Source of the DNA: Artemia franciscana
Lineage: Eukaryota > Arthropoda > Branchiopoda > Anostraca > Artemiidae
DNA length: 64,000 bases
Assembly (NCBI RefSeq): GCF_032884065.1
Contig: NW_027063134.1
Location: 1-64,000, forward strand
Direction: 5' to 3'
Part shown: one piece after another, positions 1 to 10,653 of the stretch
How positions within the stretch are numbered: position 1 is the stretch's first letter
Layout: each line of letters starts with the position of its first letter
Program-made: the position numbers and the translations under genes
Notes under the pieces: model-generated
Databases searched by the model: none
What the model saw: only the letters and a program-made list of their open reading frames with translations
Told to the model about the DNA's origin: nothing

Positions 1-1429
1 GAAGAATGCAATTCGAAAAGCAAAAGCGAGTTTTTAGGCTGGTATGTTAAAAGCAAATGCGCATGCGGGATGCAGACAGAGAGCCCAGAAAAGCTCAGTC
101 GACTGAATGAGTAGTTGAACAGGAAGGACATAGGTAATTCAAAATCATAACATTAGAGTTTAGTTAAAATATTAAAAGCATATGTTTGTGGTAAATGCTG
201 ATGTAAAACCCAAAATAGCCCATTCAGCCCATTCATCTGTATCAACTGAATGAAAATTCTTCCCAGTAATTCAAGAAGCAAGAAAGGAAGAAGTTAAGAG
301 GGCATATTGGAAGTATATTCATAAGAAGAACGGTGACAGAAAGCCAAGAAGAACTCACTAATGTCACTCAAACAAGTGAAAGATTGAACCAGAAGAGCAT
401 AAGTAAATAAAAATGCCTTCACATATTATTATCATACCCTTTTCAATGATAAAAAATAGAAGAGAGGGAGCATATGCCCAAATACCCTTCTAAGAGCCCT
501 CCAATCATGCTGGTTGGAAATCCTTGCCTTACTCTTATCTCAGCAAAGCCTGATATACCCTAAAAAAAAAATCGCATCCTGAACAATGGTCTGCGTAGCA
601 CAAATATTGATTTCCTGATTCTCTGCCTTCGGCCGGAGTGCAATGCATGGTTGTGGCAAATCAGCCAATTCCTTTCTTGTCCCCCTCCCAAGATTTCTCC
701 AGCTGCCCTTTTAGTTCTGGCTAGACTCTGACTGAGCTTACAGTCACACCGCTGACTCTCGCTCCGAACAAAATAACCAGCGACACAAGGACTCGGAACA
801 CCCGTACTCACGCAAAAAGTATTTCATGTCTAGCGCACTAACAATTCGGCTATTACGTATCTATGCTCTATTAAACTGTCAAAAACCTTTTTTGGATTTC
901 ACGCTTCTAAGCGGTACAATTGGCCTCACAGAAAATTTTCTTTTTCTTAAATTTTATGTTTGTTTTCAGTATCAGCCTCATTCTGCCCTCAACTCCTCTA
1001 ACTGTTACTTTTATTGGATATACGGTCGCTATAATAAAGACATAATTTTTATAGAGTATGTACGCTTAGGGGCGAATGTCTCACAGTGTGCCAGTTTATC
1101 CCCTGAGATTGGGGGGGGGGGGGCTCTAGAAGTGACCCATAGTTCTAACCCAATTGGCTTAGAATTGAGTTTCAGAATTTTCTCTTGATGTAATTTTTAC
1201 TTGTTTAGACGAGATTCGTTGTTCTTCAATTCAAAATGGAAGAAATTGGTGCTCAGATTTAGTGTTATCACTTTATTTAACTAAAAAGAGCGAAAAAGCT
1301 TGGATATCTCTTATAGCAAGCCCTCTCCCGACAATCTTCGCCCACCAGTTTGATACGATCACCCCTGGAAAAAAACATTAGTGATTATACCTTTTGAGGG
1401 AAAATTTACTTTTCCCTCAAACTTTTCTC
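1..1429. other. no recognised gene; short R1-like fragment near 1.31-1.38 kb
   Basis: I see no convincing coding region. The open frames at 560-811 (minus) and 826-1188 (plus) have no recognisable domain and no sensible composition. A pure G run of about 12 lies near 1,110. At about 1,315-1,375 there is a short fragment of the R1 repeat described at 16.8, 35.96 and 43.6 kb, recognised by the 'cgatcacccctgg' block followed by an A run. Confidence 0.5.
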
Positions 1430-2160
1430 CTTACAACTTACCACAGCACCAAGCTACCTGAGGCCAACACACCTACGCAAGCTCCTCCTCCATCCCAATC
1501 TATTCAAAGCCTTCCTCATTACACCCTCCCAGGAAGTTCCCATTTGCTATAAATATTTCTTTATGACATCCTCCCACCTCAGAAGAGGACAACCTGCTTT
1601 CCGATTAGCTCTAGACGGTTGGCCGAAAAGGAGAATCTTCTGCAATCTGTCATCCTGCATCCGCAGAACGTACCCTAGCCATCTCAACCTTTTTTTCATT
1701 ATAGTCCTTGAAAGCGGGATTGAAGAACATTTTTCGTAAAGCCTACTGTTTGAAATACGGTCAGTCAGTAGGGTACCGAGAACGATCCGTAGGCAATTTC
1801 TCTGGAATACATCTAGTATATCTTCATCCGCTTTTCGGAGCACCTATGCTTCAGAGCCATATTTGACCACTGATATCACTGTACCTTCCAATATTTTAAT
1901 CTTGGTTTGCATACTTATCTTCCTGTTCTTCAAAACTTTTTTTTTAACTGTGAAAAAAAGACCCTGAGCCTTGGTTATCCTACTTTTAACATCTTCACTG
2001 CTACCACCGTCTTAACTAATAATACTACCAAGGTAAGTGAAGCTGCCCACCTGATCAATTTTTTTGTTACCCAACGTCACCTTTTCATCTTCACATATTC
2101 CTAACCTTATTGACTTAGTCTTCTTAACATTAATTTTCTTAATTAACATTAAGTGAACAA
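1430..2160 (-). pseudogene. LINE reverse transcriptase C-terminal fragment (RTE-like), 5' truncated
   Basis: Reading the minus strand from about 2,160 to 1,430 gives, across at least two frames, the end of a non-LTR retrotransposon ORF2. First comes a thumb-like block containing 'FTYLGSIISKDGGSSEDV' near 2,045-1,990. Next is an open frame at 1,843-1,547 with 'LRWLGYVLRMQDDRLQK' and 'GCPLLRWEDVI'. Last is a 'SWEGV..ALNRLGWRRS' tail near 1,520-1,470. These blocks in this order are typical of RTE-type and related LINEs. The endonuclease and catalytic palm motifs are absent, so the copy is 5' truncated. Frame changes occur around 1,845 and 1,545. The exact clade is not certain. Confidence 0.75.
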
Positions 2161-3330
2161 AAAAAAAAGTCACGCTCCTGTACTGTCGTTAAAAGATTCA
2201 AATTTTATATTTTTGGTTGGTAGGGACTGTTGACCTCATATATAGGTCTCTCTGACCTGCTAGAGAAATTCTTGTGATACATATAATACTATTCAAATTC
2301 CTTTTTTTTTGTTTTGGGTAGTATTGATACGGACTGCTATTTACTTACATTTCGTTACCAGAACAGTTTGAAAATATATCTATGACGCCTCTCCTTTATA
2401 CAGAGTATTTACATAATTTTGGTCTCTTATCCCTGGGATGGCACTTAACGTGCTACCCGAGGAGGTGGCATGAGGAGTGGCACATTTTTCAGACCTTTGA
2501 CTGTTCAGACTAATGTAGTGTTCTTGAATTTTTTTATTTATGATGTTTTGATCCCAAGGTAGGAAGAAAAAGTTTAATAATAATTTTGCCACCGAGAAAA
2601 TGAAAAAAAAATAACTGTTTAGGTTTCTACAAAAATATTCTTAAACACGTGTTTGAAAATATTGTCGTTTGTCACTTGAAGTAAATACGTCATATGTGCT
2701 TGTCCCTCATTGAAAATAATAAAATGCTCGCGCATACCTGTATGCATTTAGGGCGGTAAAGCTTTAAAAAAGTAAAGCTTTGTAGGCCAAATTTTTTTAT
2801 CGTTACTTTTATTTTCAGTTTTGTACTTTTTTGTGTTTCCTTCAATGTTTATGAATCTTTTCTTACACTTTATTTTCTATATCTGCTGAATTCTGATGGA
2901 ATTTTTTTTTTTTTTTTTTTTTTAAATTCTGATCATTTGATTTTTTTTTTTAATTTCTAATCCCTTTCTTTGAAAGTTTTGTTTTTGTATTTAACATCGT
3001 ATTTTTTTAGTCATTTTGCTTTTCTTCCATCAAAAATCTCTATCGAGACCCATTAACACCGGTCGCGATTTTTCTTTTCGGTAATTCGTATTCATCTCTT
3101 TATATGTCTCCATCTCTCTATTCCTCTTCCTATATTTCTGATCACATTCTTACGTCCCACTCCCTTTGACTTTTGTTTCGTTTCTCTCTCTTCTGCCTTT
3201 CTGCACCTTCATTACCATTCACTCTCTGTCTCTGTTTCCCAGCATTTTTTTTATTGTTTCTCCCTCCTGTGCCTCTGTCTTTCGTTTTCACATCTCATTG
3301 CACATCATCCATATCTCCCTCCTTTTCAAT
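2161..3330. other. AT-rich intergenic or intronic sequence; T runs and pyrimidine-rich stretch
   Basis: There is no gene evidence. Long T runs occur near 2,900-2,950. From about 3,090 the sequence becomes strongly C/T-rich, which creates long meaningless open frames rich in F, S and L. A short block near 2,345-2,375 resembles the 3' end of the R1 repeat. Confidence 0.5.
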
Positions 3331-3339
3331 CTCCCTTCT

Positions 3340-3617
3340 GTTCTTTTTCTTATTATCTGTCTTCTCATCCATCATCTCTTTTCCATTTTCTTTCTAGTCT
3401 CATTCTCTTCTTACTCTACCTATTCTTTTCACGTTTCTCCTCATTTTTCTCTGAACTATACCTATACCCTTTTCTGTTTCAAAGACATAGAAGAATGTAT
3501 TATCGTTGTTGGGTTTAACTTTTGTTGGTTTCAGTAAATCATGCCAGGTTAATATGTTCAAGGAGCAGCTGGTGCTCAGGTCCATGATGGAGCACCAAGA
3601 GGCCCGGATCTCCCTCC
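3340..3617 (+). pseudogene. dead tandem copy of the INTS11 exon at 3826, with its polypyrimidine tract
   Basis: This stretch is a diverged duplicate, displaced by about 291 bp, of the sequence at about 3,630-3,900. Both copies have a C/T-rich tract, a 'gacatagaag' block and an intron-like end reading 'ttcag'. Both then start an exon-like segment, here at 3,535 and in the working exon at 3,826. The exon-like part (about 3,535-3,605) keeps 'atcatgccagg' and later alignable bases. It carries in-frame TAA codons at its first codon and again four codons later. It therefore cannot encode the INTS11 residues and looks like a decayed exon duplicate. Confidence 0.7.
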
Positions 3618-3825
3618 TTTTTACCTTCATTTCTTTCTTATTCTTCCTGTCTTCTCACATCTCGTCTCTTTTCCATTTTCTAGTCTCTTTCTAGTCTCCT
3701 ACTCTCCTTACTCTATCCATTTTATCTGCCTCTTCATTTCCCTCTGAATCTCCCCTATATCTTTTTCTATGTGAAAGACATAGAAGAAATGTCATCGTGC
3801 CGGGTTTAATTTTTGTTGATTTCAG

Positions 3826-3939
3826 TTGATCATGCCAGGATATTGTGTACAAGGAACAGTTGGCACTCAGGTTCTTGGTGGAGCAAAAAAGATTGAAATT
3901 GAAAATCGACAAACTGTCGAAGTAAAGCTGTCAGTAGAG
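3826..3939 (+). CDS. IntS11: Integrator complex subunit 11, internal exon (beta-CASP region, 38 codons)
   Basis: This exon encodes 38 residues beginning LIMPGYCVQGTVG and ending EVKLSVE. It matches the INTS11 segment just before the '[12 protein letters not shown]' block. INTS11 is the metallo-beta-lactamase/beta-CASP RNA endonuclease of the nuclear Integrator complex, which cleaves snRNA 3' ends and promoter-proximal nascent transcripts. The exon follows a polypyrimidine tract ending in 'ttcag' (AG at 3824-3825) and ends at the donor 'gttagt' (3940). Its length is a multiple of three and it joins the next exon in phase 0. Upstream exons with the lactamase HxHxDH motif are not in the window. 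The paralogue CPSF73 is less likely because the 'VGTQVLGG' and 'ADAKG' wording fits INTS11. Confidence 0.9.
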
Positions 3940-4444
3940 GTTAGTGTATTTTACTTTGTTAATTTTGGGGTTTTAATAAAAAAAGGTCCTATCAGACTAC
4001 AGGTATAAAAAGGAAAAAGAACGTAGAAATACTCTGTTCTGAGTACACACCTACTACATATTTTACACCACAATTTCTCCTACAATACAAAAATAAGTTT
4101 TTATTTTTTACTCCAGTTTTTACCCCACAAATGGAAGATTCTTTCGTGATTCAGAATTATATCCTCTGTCATTCGAGCTGAACGCGCTTGATATGTAGTT
4201 TTACACTTATGGTTTATTAATCATAGACTGCGCAGTAGTTCTGCCTAAGTAAAGATAAAGTGGCTTCATTGTATTATTTTTTTCTGCAGGCCACTTTGTA
4301 TGGAAGGAGGCATCCTAAAAACGTCGAAAGAGACTCAATTAATAGGAAAATGGAAGTTCTAGTGCTCTTTTTATAAGTTAAAAGTGCTTGTAAGGCAAGA
4401 ATATTATGTTGAAATTTGTAGGGAATGTTGAGGAGATGATAAAC

Positions 4445-4925
4445 TAATTAAATTAAACTATGTGTGTCCAGGTTGTCGAAACAGTATCTGCAATGTTTCA
4501 GGAACAGCATAGGATTGGCCGAAAACCAGTATTAAGGTGACGCTTTAATGGAATTTTGAGGTGTACGTTGAACTAAATGAAAAGATATTGTGCGCATCCA
4601 GGTTGTTACAAGGCTCTATCTGTAATGTATCGAGAACGACAGTGGATATTAAGTTTAAACTTTTAGAGAACATTGAATTAAATAAAAAGCCTCTATGTTG
4701 TCAAAATGGCTTATTTGCAATTTATCAGGAGCCTTTTAAGTTGAAGCTTCTAGGTAGCATTAAGGAGTTAATTAAACCTACTAACTAACTAACCATTAAC
4801 TAAACCAAAAGATGGTATATGAATCCAAGTTTTCAAAATTGTGTATTCGCAATATCTCAGGAACAACTAAGGGTGTTAAGTTGAAATGTCCAGGGGCATG
4901 CTGAATCAAGCTAACAGATATTATC
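4445..4925 (+). repeat. diverged tandem repeat, unit about 110-120 bp, about four copies
   Basis: Four successive blocks share the order 'gaattaaat.aa..', then 'atg.g..tccaggttgt', then 'atttgcaat.t.tcagga', then 'ttaagttgaa'. They begin near 4,450, 4,567, 4,675 and 4,800. Identity between copies looks moderate, so this is an old satellite-like expansion within the intron. I see no coding function. Confidence 0.6.
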
Positions 4926-5280
4926 TTTCTTTCATTTAGTCAAAATTATATGTCATTTCAACATGGCAAAATGACAAATCTGCAGCATGCCAAAGCATTA
5001 TGTTGATTTTTTTTAATTTAATTTCTGATCATTTGCAAATCATGCCCAGACCTAACCGAGGTGTAACGAATAAAAATAATGACAAATAGAAAGAAATGAA
5101 ATGACGATACTGGTAGAGAAAAATTTGACGGATGTTAAATTCGGGGATTTGTGCACAACTTTAATTGACATTCTCTCACCTCAAATGAATTTATTAAAAC
5201 TGTTTTTTCTATTCAAAAATGGATATATCAACCGTTTGTTTGTATAGTATTGTATCAGATTAACGACACTTCTTGACTAC

Positions 5281-5390
5281 TAAGGTCCCTGCGTCGGCCC
5301 TGCAGTGCATTGCTGCAGCATGATTCGATCTCTGGGTCCCGTATTACCAAGCTAAGGTCAAACCCACTGCGCCACCACAGGACAACCGTT
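5281..5390 (-). repeat. tRNA-derived SINE fragment
   Basis: On the minus strand the sequence from about 5,385 downwards carries a pol III A box, 'tggcgcagtggg' (5374-5363). A B box, 'agatcgaatc' (5331-5322), follows at a tRNA-like spacing of about 31 nt. The body does not fold as an obvious intact tRNA, and it is followed by unrelated sequence up to 5,281. This is the standard architecture of a tRNA-related SINE head. No clear A-rich tail is visible. Confidence 0.65.
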
Positions 5391-5554
5391 TGTTTTATAT
5401 GGACTACGTTACTCTTTGAATTTGCTGCCGTGCGAAATTACTGCCTGTGAAGCTGGGTAACTCAATATAGAGGTTTTCGATAGCTGTATATCGATTGGAT
5501 GTCTCAAAATTTTCAATTTCCTGTTCCTCAAAATGGTAGAAAACACCACTTTCC

Positions 5555-5990
5555 TGTTACAAAATCCTTTTGGCTGATTAAAAAGAACAACGGGACTTTT
5601 AATTTACATTCGAATGAGCCCTCCTCCGATTCTATTGAACTGTTGGTTCGAAATGATCGCAACAAATAACCGCATTGGTGATCTTTGTCCTGGGAAAAAA
5701 GGAATACAAAATTCTACATTTTTGTAGATAGGGCTTGAAACCTTTACAATAAAGGTCTCTGATATGCCATATCTGATGGTGTGATTTTCATCAAGATAAC
5801 TAACTTTTTAATGGCACCTTTCCTTTATTTCGAAGATAAAGCAAATTTCTCGGGCTCGTTGCTTTTGACGGACAACTTTAAAATTAATGAGTTCTATATA
5901 ATGGTAATCAGCCTACAAAACCGATTCTTCTGGTGTACTAATTGCTATTAAAAGTTACATGTGCGCCCCTTTCTTGCAGCTCCTTATTGC
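5555..5990 (+). repeat. R1 interspersed repeat, degenerate copy
   Basis: Blocks are shared in order with the copies at 16.85-17.40 and 43.60-44.00 kb: an 'aatgagccctc' block, a 'ggaaaaaa' block, 'ttttgtagata.g.gcttgaaac', then '.ctctgatatgc..atctgatggtgtgattttc', then 'ctcgggctcgt..cttttga'. It is an interspersed family several hundred bases long with no open frame. The class is unknown. Confidence 0.65.
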
Positions 5991-6652
5991 AATGTGTTTG
6001 ATTATAGTTCGTTGCCGATTTTTTTTTTATTCCTTTAATTTTTTTTCTAAATGGTGCCGGGCAATTGATGTATCTGTGTCAATTTGGAATTGTGTGTCGA
6101 TTTGTTTATTGCGCCAGAAATTCTCTAAAAACCAGCTTATGATTTCATTTCAAGGAATAAGGTAACGGAGTCACTTAATTCTAACATCATACCTTAGAGA
6201 AGCAACTTTTCAAAAAAAGAACACCTGGTATATCAGATTGTGTACAAAGATACAGTTTTTGTCAAAAATTGTATTCATTTTAGCATTGTATTATCTTTTG
6301 TTACTTAAAAAAAGCTATTAGATTTGGTTTCTTCCTTTCAAATGACCTTCTCCCAAGATTTGACGTTTTCATCTCAAATTGCTTACTGTTTCTGAAAATT
6401 GTTTCTTGAAAAATTGTTTCTGAATGCTGTTACTGTTTTCGAATAGAAAAACAGAAAAATTCAAATTTGCTGATGAAGTTGTTAGTCTGTTGTTGGTTCC
6501 AAAATCTCTATGTCGGTCAATTTCAACATCAGTGTCACCCATCTCCATGTTTGAATTGACATCAAAAATTTAATTTTGTTTTTAGGCCATTATTTTGTGT
6601 TTCTTTTTAGTTTGTGCTGTTGATCATCATTATTTTTCTGTTTTCATTGCAG

Positions 6653-6784
6653 TACATGTCGTTTTCTGCTCACGCAGATGCTAAGGGAATCATGCAGTTG
6701 ATACAGTATTGCCAGCCAAAAAATGTGCTACTTGTTCATGGTGAAGGGAAAAAGATGGACTTTTTGAAAAAGCAAATTCAAACG
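6653..6784 (+). CDS. IntS11: Integrator complex subunit 11, internal exon with beta-CASP motifs B and C (44 codons)
   Basis: The 44 residues run from [17 protein letters not shown] to LKKQIQT. The histidine of 'SFSAHAD' corresponds to beta-CASP motif B, and the histidine of 'LLVHGE' to motif C. Both are zinc or active-site ligands in the CPSF73/INTS11 family. The 'ADAKG' wording separates INTS11 from CPSF73, which has 'TDY'. The acceptor is 'ttgcag' (AG 6651-6652) and the donor is 'gtaaga' at 6785. The exon is in phase 0 at both ends, so it joins the exons at 3826 and 10471 without a break. All key residues visible here are intact, which supports a working gene. Confidence 0.95.
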
Positions 6785-7899
6785 GTAAGACTCTTACCTA
6801 ATTATATAGCAGGAAAGGCTTTTAGAGTACAGGTTGACAGAGTTGCCACTGTCTAAAAAAGGGCTAAAACCAGACTACATAAAAATCGGAGGACTAGAAA
6901 TAAATAAGTGAAAATATGAATCTTCCCATTGGACAAATAATAACTATTCATAATAACTATTCAACGACGGCTTTTTTATGTCATAATTGTAATTTGCTGT
7001 GGGTTATACGAACTAGATCGTGTCTGAAGCCTCAAAGGGCCATTACCTCTATACCCCTACTAATTTTTCTAATTGATACAGTGGCTTTGTCTAATTTGAT
7101 ACGGTGGCTCTTGTCAAGATTGTCTGAGACCCTCATTTATAGTCTTAGAAAAATTATTTTGGTTAAATAATTTTAATTTTGGTCACAGTCCTGCACTAGC
7201 CTCCATGATTTTTAAAAGAATGATTAGAAAGCTGATGGAAAGGGCTATGTTAACACAATATTTTGATTCCTACCAAAAAAAGGAACACCTTAGAGTACGG
7301 AACAAAATAACACATACTAGAGATTTGAGTGATAAAACTAATGCCCCCGCATTGATAAAAACAAAAACTTCACTGTTTAATGTGTTTGGATGATTTTTTT
7401 TTTTTATTTGCTCATCTTAGTAATTTGTAAATCTTGTAATCAGTTTCATGTTCTATATTATGTTTGATATACTAAGTTTAATATACATATTTTTTTATTA
7501 AGTTCTATTATATAATTGATATATTAATTAGTTTCACATTGTAATCAGTTCGTACTTTATACTAGTTAAATTAAAATCTTAAATCTTAAATTAAGTTGAA
7601 TTAAAATCAAGTAGTTGTGGGCATCAAGCCATGGCTAATTGTAGAAAAAGCCAAGACAGATAGTCCGATTGAGTGAGAGGCAAATCTGGCATAAGCCCTA
7701 ATTAGGATTGCATAAAAATGATGTCAGTTCATTTGTTAAAAAAAAAAAAAATTCTATCTATCATCCGTCCATGCATAATTCCTAGGGTAGAACTAAGGTA
7801 GATAGTCACATAATTAAGATAGTCGTAGAGACTATAATTTTCCAAGTGTTTGGTTAAATGGCACGGGTAAACGGCGGGATTAAGTATGACTCTTATTGG

Positions 7900-8340
7900 A
7901 CAAATACTTGTTTGTTAGCTTTTAGAAAGGCACGCCCGCCCAGTCTCAGGCAGGTTGACCAGGAATTTAAAATTGACACAGGACCGTTAGATTGCCTAGA
8001 ATGAGAGGTAAACAAGGCACGCCTACCAATGGTCTTAGCCATTTTGACCAAGAATTGAGAATTCACTCAGGACCGCTAATTTGCGTGGAATGACAGGCAA
8101 ACAAGCGTCCAAAGCTAAATTAGGCCCATTTGCATTGAGTGTCAGATAAGGCGATTCATTCAATTCATAAACTTAGACCTTTACACTAATAAAACTTAAT
8201 TCAATGTTAGTTGACCAACAAATTGCCTGGAATTGTAAGGGGAACAAGTGTCAAAAGCCTAAAAGGGCCTGTCTGACTAGAGTGTTAGGCGAATGAACCT
8301 ATTTATAATATAAGACAGTTGGGCTAACAAAAATGAATTA
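7900..8340 (+). repeat. diverged tandem repeats, unit about 90-140 bp
   Basis: Recurring blocks include 'ttgaccaggaatttaaaatt...acaggaccgttaga' then 'ttgcctagaatgagaggtaaacaag' near 7,950-8,015. Variants occur near 8,045-8,105, and a third looser copy near 8,221-8,250. The copies are clearly related but well diverged. The sequence is non-coding. Confidence 0.55.
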
Positions 8341-8689
8341 AATATTGGTTGACCAATATTTAGTTTATGCTCTGTGTTTATTTCATTGGTTTGACTGTCT
8401 AGGCTTGTCACAAGCTCAGAGAGTTTTACCAACAAAATGCCGTTAGATTGCACTTAATTTTCTTGATGGTTGGCAGTGGTAGCCCTCCATATGACGTGAA
8501 CTGTCTCCTTTTTTCTTACGCTCTAGTAGTGTATAATTAAAAACCAAACATCTATAAAAAAAAAACCTCTCTGTGTGTCCCAAAAACGTTTGATTGTGAA
8601 ATGCCCGAGCTTCTTTTTAAGTTCACTAGCTGTTTTGACCAATTGAACTGTGTTTTTGTTTTCACTTTATAGTGATGGGATATCGGAAA

Positions 8690-9075
8690 TAAAGCAAGAT
8701 ATCCCATAAAGGCAGGTACTTTTTGTGCTGAAGAGATCTAACTACCTTAAATTGCAATAACAATCCCGACCTCGTTTTTTCCCTATTTAGGCATGTTTTT
8801 TGTCTGTTTTGTTTTTCAAGAAAAAAAATGGTTTGGAAATGGTGGAAAAGACAAGCTCTACATTTTGCTTACAATAAAGAATTTTGTGCAGTAATATAAA
8901 GGCAGATACATTCTTCGCTGTAGGTATGAGATCTAATAACTTTGGATGGTTTACAACAATCCAACCAGGTTTTTTGTTGTTTCTAGTTAGATTTTTTTTT
9001 TCAAGAAAGAAACGATTGGAAAAGGCTGGAAATGGGTAAGCTTTTCTACTGTGAAGGGTTTTGCACAGTAATGCT
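8690..9075 (+). repeat. direct duplication of about 190 bp
   Basis: Two adjacent copies, about 8,705-8,893 and 8,894-9,073, share 'ataaaggcag.ta', '.gagatcta.', 'acaa.cc.acc..gttttt', 'tttcaagaaa', 'ggaaa.ggtggaaa' and 'ttttg..cagtaat' in the same order. Divergence is substantial, so the duplication is not recent. Confidence 0.6.
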
Positions 9076-10470
9076 CAGAGAACTGCATTTACAGACTATT
9101 GTATTTGAATTTATGAGCATCTGAGAAGTTTTTGAATTTATCGAGCAGTTACACGTATCCGTACATAGACTAAGATTACCCCCTAAGTTCAATCCAAAGG
9201 TCCTCTTGGGAAAATAAGAAATACAGCCTGAAAGCTGCACTTTGTGTGTTTTGGACAGGCTTGTATCTTGCTCCTTTGAAAGACCAAGAATGTACATTAT
9301 TGTCGAATTTACTAACATTTTGAAGCATATATAACGCTATTCTTTTCAAATCATTATTTAGAATATTAATTGTTTTCGAATTACCAGAAATTTTATCCTT
9401 ATGAATTTAATATAATAATAATAATTTATTTATGGCTTTTAATATATACAATGTCACTTTCGAGGAGTGAGGTATCGAAAACAAAAAGAAAAACCAAAAA
9501 ATGTACGGCAAAAAGAATATCTTTCTTCCAATGAATTGATCAGAAATTAATCGTTATAGAGGCCTTTTTAAGAGTCAAAAGTGATCGGAGGGAACTAGCC
9601 CCTACCCCCCATCGCGTTCTTTATCCAAAATGCGTCCAATAAAAATTTTGAGGTAACCATTTTATTCAAAATAGTCTAAAGATCATATAACAAGGCCTTC
9701 AGGGTAGAAACAAACTCCCAAAATCCGGGGTCAAGGGCCGTAAGATATGCCCCAGGAGCATATGAAGTTCTTATGGAAGGGATACATAAATAGCTAAACT
9801 TTTTGTTGTAGAAAAAAAAACTATGAAGCAGGGTTAATCTAAGCCAAGGAGCTGTATTTAATGGCTGAATGAGAGTTTTCCGTTTTTTTTCTTGCGCTTC
9901 CTTTCAGTAGTACTAAAACCTTTAAAGTCTAAAACAAACATAAATATTCGTGTATAAAATCAAGCAAATTTTAAATCTCCCCCTTATCAATTAATCATTA
10001 AGTTTTAGTAGTTAATACTGAACATATTTTATTTTAAAGTCTTTTTATTTTATTTTATATTTTTATTTTATATTTTATTTTATTTTATACGTTCTGAGAC
10101 TGAACTAGCTATACATGACGCTTGGAAAAGAAAGGACGAATATGAAGAAAAAAATAATTAAGATACCAAACGAGGATGGTTTTGACTTGTGTTTTATTTA
10201 TTAATTTCTCTTTCGTGGTATGGTTTACTGCAATAAGTTTTTTTTTTTTTCTTTATATATGCCATCTTTCCTTTTCCCCTTTTTTTCGACCGCTGAGAAC
10301 GGCTTAGCGGAGGTTTTTGTCAAAACATCTGCTTTGTCTTTGTGTTTTCCCCCCACAGGCTGAAAATCGCCCTCATTTGGCTTGTTTGTTCATTTTCATT
10401 TCCTGTTTTTCTTTGTATTCTTTATTTTTGTCGAATGAATTGATAATTAAAGGACTTCTAAATGTTTCAG

Positions 10471-10653
10471 GAATTGGGTATAGATTGTTTTATGCCAGCT
10501 AACGGTGAGACAGCAGTTATTAAAACCGCTCTGCCTGTCCGTGCTGTGATTGATCAAGGGCTTTTAATGAAGAGCAAACAAAAGTATGAAATGAATCCAC
10601 CCGATCCGAAAAGACCTTGTTTGGTTCATGGTGTTTTGGTAGTTAAAGATGAT
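10471..10653 (+). CDS. IntS11: Integrator complex subunit 11, exon at the start of the C-terminal region (61 codons)
   Basis: The 61 residues begin ELGIDCFMPANGET and end HGVLVVKDD. This continues the INTS11 protein directly: 'KKQIQT' of the previous exon is followed by the conserved 'CFMPANGET' block. The 'PKRPCLVHGVLVVKDD' end corresponds to the conserved start of the region that pairs with INTS9. The acceptor is 'tttcag' (AG 10469-10470) and the donor is 'gtaagt' at 10654. It is phase 0 at both ends. I could not find the following C-terminal exons on the + strand before the NOS exons. They lie in a very long intron beyond recognition, are too diverged to spot, or were lost at an assembly join. 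Confidence 0.92.

Larger units (their letters stand above)
3940..6652 (+). other. INTS11 intron with tandem repeats, a SINE and an R1 repeat
   Basis: This intron runs between two exons that join perfectly in phase 0. It contains the diverged tandem repeat at 4,445-4,925, a tRNA-derived SINE at 5,281-5,390 and a degenerate R1 repeat at 5,555-5,990. The 3' end has a T-rich tract and 'attgcag'. Confidence 0.8.
6785..10470 (+). other. INTS11 intron with local tandem repeats
   Basis: This intron links two in-phase exons. Besides the repeats listed separately (7,900-8,340 and 8,690-9,075) it holds AT-rich low-complexity sequence near 7,390-7,620 and 10,020-10,095. I see no second gene inside it. 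The small open frames at 6,916-7,393 and 9,046-9,318 are not convincing. Confidence 0.8.

Noticed and set aside
3166-3694. Long open frames in the C/T-rich tract, both strands
   Set aside because: Composition is almost all F, S, L and P (or the reverse). The frames come from a polypyrimidine tract and its duplicate next to an INTS11 exon.
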